From Anadara kagoshimensis (Eukaryota; Mollusca; Bivalvia; Arcoida; Arcidae), in assembly GCA_021292105.1 (NCBI GenBank), contig CM037864.1:42460514-42524513 (forward strand): 64,000 bases of DNA, in the 5' to 3' direction. Each line of letters starts with the position of its first letter. Position 1 is the first letter of the stretch. The position numbers and the translations under genes were made by a program. Shown one piece after another: positions 55,427 to 64,000 of this stretch. The notes beneath the pieces are model-generated. The model did no database searches. It was not told where the DNA came from and worked only from the letters and a program-made list of their open reading frames with translations.

Positions 55427-57659
55427 GTGAGTGTAATTTTTTGTCATAATTTCTCCAAAGAAATTATGTATGATAACTACATATACCTGGTCCCATAATT
55501 CCACAGATTTTCAGGCAATGCAGGGTAATTATCTTTAAGTAAATATTGACTATAGTAATTATATCTTGTGTACTAACAAAAAGTCTAACTCTGTTTGAGT
55601 AGACATACTTTATATGCAGTGCATTTTTTGTAATTTACATTAAGACGCTTTTTAGCTCACCTGTTCAGAAGAAATTCTACTTATTCCTGGCTGGTGTAAT
55701 TATGATTGTTACAATAGTGCCAACGTTAAGTTTTAAGGTCATTGGTGAAAGAGATGCTAGTTTTAATCTCATTGGACAAGTCTTGAGATCTGCATTGCTT
55801 TCACTATAGCATCTACTTCCATACAAAGTTAAAGGTGTTATTCCATGTTTTATTTACATCTTATATTGTGAATTGGAAGGGATGGGGAGATCCAAAAAGC
55901 TACATTTTACTCTGACAACATTTGTCACTAGATACGCAGGTAAACTTTTTATGTTTAAGCAGCGCTTGTTAAAATATTTTAGCTTTGATACTGAGAGAAA
56001 CAGTTATTATATATTATTTTTTTATCCTTTGAAACTAAAAAAACTGGACATCCTATTGACTGAACACCTCTGTTGTCTCAGTACTTTTGCCTTGAATGAA
56101 AAAACCTCATTTAAACAGTTAATCAATCAGCATCTGTGTTCCAGACACCTCTGTTTTAGCTTCCACTCCAAATTTGGTTCTAATTGGCCTAGTGATTTCA
56201 GAGAAGAAGCTTACAATTGCACACATGCTTTGCTGTGCCATAACCTTAGCTGGCTATAGCCAGTTTAGCATAAAGCAAAAACTTCTCTGAACTAGGTAAA
56301 ATAAACCACCAAAAGCTGTAAGCTTTAGAGAAGTTTCACTTGACAATGGTCGATTCATTACCCATTGTGCCAGTTAATAACATTATATCTTCAGGTTTTA
56401 CATGCCATATGAAAAATACAAAATATACACATGAATTTCATACGGAAAACATTTTGAATTTTTTCTTTAATCTAAATGATTGACAGGTGTCCTGCGTATA
56501 CACTGTGTAAAGTAAAAATAAACGAGTGTCTGGTATACTTTTATTTAATTTATGAAAATGTCTTTGAAACCCAGTGGAATTCAGATCCATTCAACACCTA
56601 CACCCCCTCCCAAATATCATGACCGTCATCAGTTGCAGTAATGTAAGACTGTCATGTTGTGAAAATTTCAACAATAAGAAATACCATATTTAAACTGTCT
56701 TGAGTCAAACTATTTTTTCAAAAATTGACTGACATGTGCCCTGTGTATATACTGAGATAAGTAAGAACCAAATGTAAGTGTCGGGTATATTTAATGAGTG
56801 TAAGATAACTTTGAGTAGTTGTTGCTATACGGGTATAAGCAAACAACATTGACTTGTCTGCTTGACCTTTAATTTAAATACTTATTGTAGATGAGTTCAT
56901 TTATATAATAGGGAACACACATTTTTCTTTCATCAACAAAATGAGAAACTAAAACAAATGCTGTTCATGAATTAACTGTGAATCCTAACACTACCTGTGT
57001 ATTGGGTGGATTCTATATGAAATGAAAGGTCAAGCAGACAGGTCAATGTTGTTTGCCTATATATCAATATTTTGTTAGACTGATAACTTATTTACATAAA
57101 TAAATAAATACATGTGATAAATATATGCCTTAACCAGCTGGTTTCCTTATGGCAAAGTTATGCCTAACTTTGGTAACCCGAGGTACATAGGAATTCAGTT
57201 TTGATTTTTAGTTTGGGTGTTGGAGTAATAATCTTTGAAAGGAAGGCAAGAATAAATTATCCCTTTGAATTGTGATTAGCAATGGTTGATGCTTTAAATT
57301 CTTTGGTTTTGCCAATGCATTAAGCTTTCTCGTTTAGCAATGGTCAAGTCACGAAGCTCTCTCAGTACAGCGTACAGCTGAGTGAATTGTAAATAACAGT
57401 GGTTACAGTATTTAGCTTTTTCATTGCATTTTCCTCTTTATATTTTTATTGTAACAAACTATGGTGTTACATTTAGCCTATTTTAAACATGAGTATTAGC
57501 TTGTCTTCAATATTTATAGAGCTATGTCCTTGCCATTTTTATGCAATCAGTGGTTGTGAACAAGGTCTGTATGGACTAGATGTGCTGATAAGCTATACTG
57601 TTCTACTAAGATCCTCTTGTTATTTTGACATCATAGTTTTATCATAATTTTGTTTATAG

Positions 57660-57724
57660 AATCAGGAAAGTCTAGGTATGGATATATGAACCAATCAACT
57701 TATGCCATCAGTGACATACAAACG
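57660..57724 (+). CDS. Candidate internal exon of an unrecognised plus-strand gene
   Basis: Acceptor TTTTGTTTATAG, then 65 nt ending ACG|GTAACA. One frame is open and protein-like: SGKSRYGYMNQSTYAISDI followed by QT. The phase does not fit the 17-nt candidate exon at 55410 directly, so a further exon would be needed, or the gene starts at the ATG within this exon. Family not recognised. Confidence 0.3.
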
Positions 57725-58009
57725 GTAACATTCTATGTTTCTACCAGGTTTTGTTTATATTTTCCAGTGTAAATAATTGTTTTTGTAAATGTAACTGGTT
57801 TTTTTTCATTATCTTGGTTATTAGAATGGTTTCTTGGTTTGGCTTGTGCTTTACAGTAAACCCAGCTATAGTGACCACCATTATTTAAAAAAAAGACCAC
57901 TCCTCTATTCACACTACTATTTTAGGGTCACTTTCCTTCTTATTTTAATGAAAAAACACTGTATAAGGACCACCTATCTATAAAGGTCATATTTCTTAAC
58001 AGATCACAA

Positions 58010-58360
58010 CACCTCTTACAGTCTTGGTCAGATCCTGTTAGGTACAGATCCTAGTGTGAAAAATTTGTCAGTTTGCCTGCCTTATACTAGGTTTCCACAA
58101 TTTAAAAATTATTAGTAGCCAAATTTCCAAATTTTTTGAAAATATAGTGCTTTTTAAAGTAAATTTTGCACAAATTTGCTAAAATAGGTTACTTTTTGAA
58201 AGAATTTCTCAGAAACTTGTAGCCAATGGCGATTTTGGCTACCAGGAAGGGAAACATAGCTAATGTGGGATAGGGGTCTCCAGGTACTCTGGTTTCCTTC
58301 TCCCTCCCAGAACTGACGGCTTCTATTTAAGTGAAAGAATCTTGACTGGAACATAAAACT
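58010..58360 (+). repeat. SINE-type repeat split by a MITE
   Basis: The left part (AATTTGTCAGTTTGCCTGCC) and right part (GGGGTCTCCAGGTACTCTGG ... GTGAAAGAATCTTGACTGG) are contiguous in other copies. The MITE at 58090-58256 interrupts them. Confidence 0.75.
58090..58256 (-). mobile_element. TA-flanked MITE, copy 4 (reverse), nested in a SINE
   Basis: Starts GGTTTCCACAATTTAAAAAT, ends AGGAAGGGAAACA, with TA on both sides. Same family as 10742, 32582 and 42885. Confidence 0.85.
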
Positions 58361-59282
58361 CCACACTTACTGGTTGGTCTTATGGTTTGGTGGTCTTTAT
58401 ATACAGGTTTTACTGTATTTTCATTGATGGAAGGTGCATTTTTAAGCTTTTAATATATTTTTTTAAAAAGTTATTTCTTTTTAATGACTGATGGTAATGG
58501 CTATGTGCAAGGCTTATAATAGATATGTGTGTGAATGGCTTTTTGATTTGTCTTTAAATGGCTGTACTCCTGATTTTGAATTATGTGAGGTTTTATTGTC
58601 CAGAATTACAATGGATAGAAATACAATATAGCAATACTTTTTGCTTACTTTCAGTCTTAGTGCTTGGTGTGTGTGCTCCATCTTGGGACAGGTCTTTTCA
58701 CTTTTCTCCTAAGTAGTAAGTATCGTTGGCAATGACAAATTACTTTCAAAAATTTGCCTCTTAATAAACATATTGTATTTAAGATTATCCTGACATTGCT
58801 TGTGGTAGCTGGATTAAATTTCTTAATGATTTGTTTTTAATTTATGCTGATACTGCTTTTTTATAAATATTACTTATTCAATTGAATCGGATCAATAAGA
58901 AATATTTACTACATCTAATTTCATACATTTACACTTAAAACCCTCAGTTTATTGGTATTAATTTTATGTCATTTTTACACATTATGTGTAACTTGTTACC
59001 AAATACACCTTTTCTTTAAGACACAGACACTTTGCGTCAGTGTTTCAAGAATTTTAATTGTTTAGATACAGGGTTAAATCATCCAAAAATTTGTCAATGT
59101 CCCAAAATATTTGTACAGTGTTGATAGTTTGCCTAGATATGTCACATTAAGATTGACACAGTTATCTCCCTTGTATTACTAACACATCTTATCCAGATGG
59201 ATTTATTATTCTTCAGAAGATATTCAAAAGTTTAGTAATTTTCAAGGTTTGTTAATAGTGTTTTATGTAGTATATATATTTG

Positions 59283-59480
59283 TATGGATTGATTTATTGC
59301 CCAGTCAAGAATATTTCACTTATATTGAGACCTGGCCAGCTAAAGGTGAAGTGGCAGAAATTTTGACCTTTGCTGTGTGCTCAGGGCAATGTACAGGGAG
59401 TCAGTACATATATTTTCAAGTCTTGGTCAGACTTGGTCAAGGTTCAAACCCACAACCTCCCACATACGGAGCTACGGTGG
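59283..59480 (-). repeat. SINE copy
   Basis: CCCAGTCAAGAATATTTCAC, GACCTGGCCAGCTAAAGGTG, AAGTCTTGGTCAGACTTGGT and GGTTCAAACCC match the 43440 element. Confidence 0.7.
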
Positions 59481-59594
59481 TGGTATTTATATTTGTATGG
59501 ATAACATATTTACATGCCTCAGTTTTAGTTCAACAGATCTCATTTTTAAATGTGCGTGTTTAAGCTGTAAAAAAAGTGAAATGGCTTAAAGTAA

Positions 59595-59780
59595 TTGTGT
59601 TTGACAACCCAGTCAAAATTCTTTCACTTATATTCAGGTTGTCAGTTCTGGGATGATGGAGGAAACCAGAGTGCTCAGAGATAAATGTTGATCTTTGGCA
59701 AGCAAACTGACAAACTCTCCCAGATTGGGAACTTAATCTAAGCAATGAAAGGCACTGCTCACACTTTAGACCACTTGGCC
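59595..59780 (-). repeat. Dispersed SINE-tail repeat
   Basis: CCCAGTCAAAATTCTTTCAC, GTTCTGGGATGATGGAGGAA, TTGGCAAGCAAACTGACAAA; same family as 44765 and 50195. Confidence 0.75.
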
Positions 59781-60228
59781 ATGGAGGCCCTTGGAAATGG
59801 TTTAGGGTGAGATGAGTGCATATTATTCACTACTGATCAATACTTGATGGGTAGTGACTGTTCTTTCGCCAAGCACTCTGCATTACGAAATGAAAGTCAC
59901 GGTTCTTTCGGATGGGAACTTAAAATAAACGAGGTCCCGTGTCACAGTGGGCTTGGCACGCTAAAGAACCCTGCTGTATAATGCCATAAGCGCAACACAC
60001 AGGCAAAATTTCTCCACCTTCGCCTATAGCTGGCGACGTCTCGATATAAGTGAAATATTATTGACTGGGACGTTAAACACCATTACTCAACTCAACTCTC
60101 CCAGATTGGGAACTTAATCGAAGCAATGAAAGGCACTGCTCACACTTTAGACCACTTGGCCATGGAGGCCCTTGGAAATGGTTTAGGGTGAGATGAGTGC
60201 ATTTTATTCACTACTGATCAATACTTGA
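59713..60228 (+). repeat. 135-bp direct duplication flanking a 246-bp SINE-like insert
   Basis: 59713-59847 and 60094-60228 are nearly identical (CTCTCCCAGATTGGGAACTT ... ACTGATCAATACTTGA). Between them lies a SINE-like body (GTTCTTTCGCCAAGCACTCT ... GACTGGGACGTTAAACACC). Confidence 0.9.
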
Positions 60229-61269
60229 ACCACTTGACAAAATTTTGATTTTATATCCTTTAGTGTCTGTCTAAAATCAAGAATTTTATAAGTCAAATAT
60301 GGCTCAATATGTGTTTGTTTTTTGTATCTTGTCATTTTCATGTTGTGTTCATGTTGACTGTTGCCAAAGACAATGTATATCTTTTTCAGTTTCTATATGA
60401 CATTTTTTTTATTTATTTCACCTCGAAAGTGTGAGATATTGCTGTAATCTTTTTTAAAAAGAAATTGGCTTGTTAAAATTTATGTATAGACCTTCTCGAC
60501 CAGTTCATGTTACATGTACCTGTATTTTACGTATATTTAAAAATCAGCAGTTAAAGGTAGAGCTGCAGTTCCAAATTGTTTTACTGGATATGAAGCAGCA
60601 TCAATAATTATAAAAATAAGTTTTGTGATTAAAGGGAGATAACTGTTTCAGCACTATGCTGAGTTGTGTTTAATATTGGTACTATGGTTACAAATATGAT
60701 GATGTCAGTCACTCTGAGTCTGTTTAAATGTGATGTTAATATTAATTTGTATACCTTTTCATAAGCATTAAACTCCTAAAATAACCTCATATTTCACTAT
60801 TGAAACTTAATGTTGCGAAATTTCCTTTTAAAATATGATTTGATCATGAAATAATCTGTCAAGACTTGCTTGATGTATTGATTTATTTTTAATTTGATTA
60901 ATTTTTATATTTAAAAATATATCAAAGTCATTTAATATAATCTAGTGATAAACATATGTTTTATATACATTGGATTAAAGCTGTATGTCTGCCATCTCAG
61001 GTGTAGCACAATTATTTGACTGTTTTTTAAACCATTACCAGTAAACGAACAAGTAAATAGGATTCATTTGTACCAGTAAGAAGGCAAACATTTATAATAT
61101 GCCAAATTCCCAGAATGACATCATTTTATGGGAAATATTGAACAATGCGATTTTATGTCATTCCCCACCAATGTTATGGGGCCATGATCATGCATGCTAG
61201 CGATCCCAATTGTGATTTGTTAGTTTTATATTGATGTGGTAAATACAGTAATGTTGCTCAACTACTGTG

Positions 61270-61540
61270 ATAATTCAGGTGGTACAGTGCTGGCTTTGTA
61301 TGTGAGAGGTCATGGTTTGAGCCCCAGCTAGGTAGTGGCTGTTCTTTATACAAGCATTAAACCTTTCAAAATGGGAGTCATAGGGTTTTCAGAAGACCAT
61401 ATAAACTGATGCCCCATTTCACGGTAGTCATTGCAAGAATCCTGCCTGAACATTGTCCAGAGTACACTGTAATGGTCAAAATTTATGTCACTTCACATTT
61501 AGCTGGTGATGTCTCAATATACATTGTAAGCTTATACAGG
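61270..61540 (+). repeat. Diverged tRNA-headed SINE
   Basis: The head AGGTGGTACAGTGCTGGCTT with box B-like GGTTTGAGCCCC is followed by a body related to the 59848-60093 insert (TAGTGGCTGTTCTTTATACA; TTTAGCTGGTGATGTCTCAA). Confidence 0.7.
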
Positions 61541-62094
61541 TTTTCTGTTTTTGCTGGTTAGATTTCGTTTTAGTAAGGGGATTTGAAATATATCGTTATA
61601 TGTGGCTTTACAATTTATTGAGTGTTTAGGTGTTTATATACCTGGTGCAGGTGAGATGAGCAGGTATAAATCACACCTGATCAGACCTGTTTATTTGTGT
61701 TTTATCAGGTGAGATGAGCGCATATAAATCACACCCGATCACTGGGCGATCAGGCTTGTTTGTTTGTGTTTTATCGGAAGCTTTAGTCTCTGTTTATAGA
61801 AGATAAAGATTTAGAGTTATGATCCCTGTTTTATTATTAAAAGTTTGGATTAACATAGTAACGGTTATCAAACACAGTAAAACCTGTATATAAAAACTGT
61901 CATGGCAGATCTCAAAAAATGGTGTTACTAGACAAGTGAACTTTATACTAAGAGAAAGCTTTTGTCATTGTTTATAAAAAATAAGGATTCATGTTGAATT
62001 ATTAAAATAATGGTTTAAATCGACAGGTTGCCTTTACATGAAAAAAAGGCTGTATTTTATGTTTATGACATACCGAGTGGTCCAAAGCATAATA

Positions 62095-62280
62095 CTGTAT
62101 GTGTACTTAAATTAGCGCACTCAAATTTTAGCGCTCTGAGGGGGTGTAGACTAATTAGCGCATTTTAGGCAAGAATATGTTTCCCCTTCATATGGAGATA
62201 TTTTAGCGCTGCAATAACTGGAGTGCTAAAGGTGCTAATATTAGAATCCCACTAAAATTAGTAAACGTACAGTAGCTCAC
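62095..62280. repeat. Iterated-word repeat (TTAGCGC)
   Basis: AATTAGCGCACTC, TTTTAGCGCTCTG, AATTAGCGCATTTTAGG and TTTTAGCGCTGC recur within 130 bp, then GGAGTGCTAAAGGTGCTAAT in partial reverse sense. It may be a small element of the iterated-word type or one end of one. Confidence 0.5.
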
Positions 62281-62284
62281 ACAT

Positions 62285-62470
62285 CACAGTGCCTATCCCA
62301 ACCTTAAGGTTCAGATCCAACTTGAGCAGATCTCGGCCAGAAAAATTTGTCAGTTCACCCCTAGAAGTTCAGGTTTCTCCAGGCACTCTGCTTTCCTCCA
62401 CCATTCTGAATCTGATCACCTTGATGTAAGTGAAAGAATTTTTGACTGGGACATAAAACATAATTTTATT
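62285..62470 (+). repeat. SINE copy
   Basis: Box B-like GGTTCAGATCC, then AATTTGTCAGTTCACCCCTA, TCTCCAGGCACTCTGCTTTC and GTGAAAGAATTTTTGACTGG. Confidence 0.7.
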
Positions 62471-64000
62471 CCACTCCAATCTACTCAATCAACTCCATGG
62501 GGTCAACCCCAATTAACTGCATGTGAGAATATGTTTATCTATTTTATAGGTGTGGTGTTTGTTTAATGCTTTATGGATGGGGTTTTTTAAGGCAGGTTTT
62601 CCCTGTTTTACCTGAATAATATACTTCCCTTATGTGAAATTTTAAATTTTAATTATTTTCATGCGAAAAAGTTTATGGGATAATTGATTTAGAATATGTT
62701 TAAATGATTTTGCACGATATATGAACTCTGACAATCTCAGTCTTGCATACTTACGCTGCACCCCTAATGTACAATCTGTACTAAGGCACCTCCCCTCAGT
62801 AGTACCCCCTGGGTGTTGTGTTTTATGAAGTTAGTAGTTACAGTACTTGATAATGATAAGTACCAGTTACTGTTAATGTTTCTCCTTTGATGATCGGCTA
62901 GGTAAATACTTCTGACATGCAGAAGGGGTGGAGCTTAATTGTCCCAACGTTTTATTGTGTTATAATAGATATTGCGATCATGTGACTTTTAAAAGTAAAC
63001 ATATTTCAATGCGAGACATTTCTTTCGTTTGCAACATATATATTGAACATTTATTACTAGATAGTTAAAAAAAACTTTCTCTGGTTCAGTGACCATGGGC
63101 AAATAGAGTTTAAGTTTAGGTTTTATTGAGAAAAAGTTTCTAAAGGTTTAAACCGTCTATACATAATGGAATTATCTAATATGCTACTAAGTTAAAGTAT
63201 GAAATACGAATATAGATGAACCTGGTCATTTTTTGCAAAATAATTTGAAAAAGAAATCATGAGATTTTAGTGGTTATGGTTTTCCGTGCAGTTTTGTTAC
63301 ATTGAGTTTTCTGGCTTCAATAGAGGATTAGATAGTGGAATTAAGTTTTTATTCTAAAAATTTATTGACAAGGAAATTCCAGATGTCATTGTCACTGAGA
63401 ACATGTAACTACATTATAAAACTTAGCTTTTTATGATGTGGAAAATTCCAAATTACCTGGCAAGTTAGATACTGGATGCTATTAAAACTACTGTATACGT
63501 CTGTGACAGTTAAAATGTCATGTGTCTCTGATATTGAAGTTTTCAGACAGAAGTTTAATGAATAACATTGGAATTGCAAACATTCTAATTTCTGAATTAT
63601 GAAAATGATCACTTTTAAAAGTTGTGATTAAGGAGAAAAACTTAGTTTTCATTTGTTTGGAATGTAATTTGACAGAAAAGAGTTGAACTGATCATGCTGA
63701 TTAATGTCTGGATAAAATAGCAATATTATTGAATAATTCATTATCTGTTATCCATTAATTTTACCAGTCTGTGTTATTTTCAGTTCATGTTCTACAAATT
63801 AATTTATCTGATTGGATAATGACAGACAGAAGCTACAATCAGCTGTTATATAATGACATTCAATTACTAACAGTGATTAATTTCTATTGAACAGTTTATC
63901 CTTGATAGGAACTTTTTATCCTGTATAGGAAGTTCAGTAGGTACTAATTGTGTTTGATGCATTGTTGGAAAAATTAAAAAAAGTAACCCTGACACTAGGC
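62471..64000. other. Non-coding stretch to the window end
   Basis: AT-rich DNA with no recognised exon, repeat or RNA gene. It may be intron or flank of a gene outside the window. Confidence 0.5.

Noticed and set aside
55873-56259. 128-codon plus-strand frame beginning MEGMGRSKKLHF
   Set aside because: Composition is low-quality, no splice or promoter support, and part overlaps dispersed-repeat-like sequence.

Overview
This 64 kb window is eukaryotic nuclear DNA and most probably comes from a bivalve mollusc. Genes are split by GT-AG introns and carry metazoan protein families: a PIWI-pathway tudor/KH protein, an RNA exosome subunit, a RING-H2 ubiquitin ligase and a RING-less B-box/NHL TRIM-like protein. 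The DNA is AT-rich, CpG-poor, and packed with tRNA-headed SINEs, small DNA transposons and minisatellites. No search was run, so the bivalve assignment is an inference from this combination.

Layout. 0-5.4 kb: an unidentified two-exon minus-strand gene (coiled coil plus acidic/basic tail), with an apparent 1-nt frameshift near its 3' end and a MULE-type transposon relic in its intron. 5.4-11.7 kb: no gene; a ~35 bp minisatellite, a 1.05 kb inverted-repeat element, microsatellites and MITEs. 11.8-30.9 kb: TDRKH on the minus strand, reconstructed as ten coding exons with consistent phases (451 aa). Its intron 4 holds a 7.7 kb segment bounded by TTAA and 16-bp inverted termini, with further transposons nested inside. 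Its intron 2 holds a complete intronless TRIM-like gene on the opposite strand, a 53-bp minisatellite and three decayed copies of the 3' end of KH exon 2 with its splice donor. 33.0-34.2 kb: EXOSC8 (RRP43), plus strand, intronless, apparently head-to-head with a TDRKH 5' non-coding exon across a compact promoter. 39.0-47.4 kb: a minus-strand RING-H2 E3 ligase in ten coding exons (934 aa), with a C-terminal part like RNF38/RNF44 and a long disordered N-terminal part carrying SUMO-interaction-like and ubiquitin-binding-like motifs. 48-64 kb: mostly non-coding, dominated by a 2.35 kb array of a 42-bp repeat, with SINEs and a few candidate exons of unrecognised genes.

There is no operon logic. 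TDRKH (piRNA 3' end maturation) and EXOSC8 (RNA 3' end processing and decay) probably share a promoter region. The most unusual theme is a set of transposons whose ends are built from a short word repeated several times, a different word in each element (CATTTGCGCC, CATTTCGTACCAT, ACCGGATCG). One carries a MULE transposase fragment and another has a perfect 9-bp target duplication.
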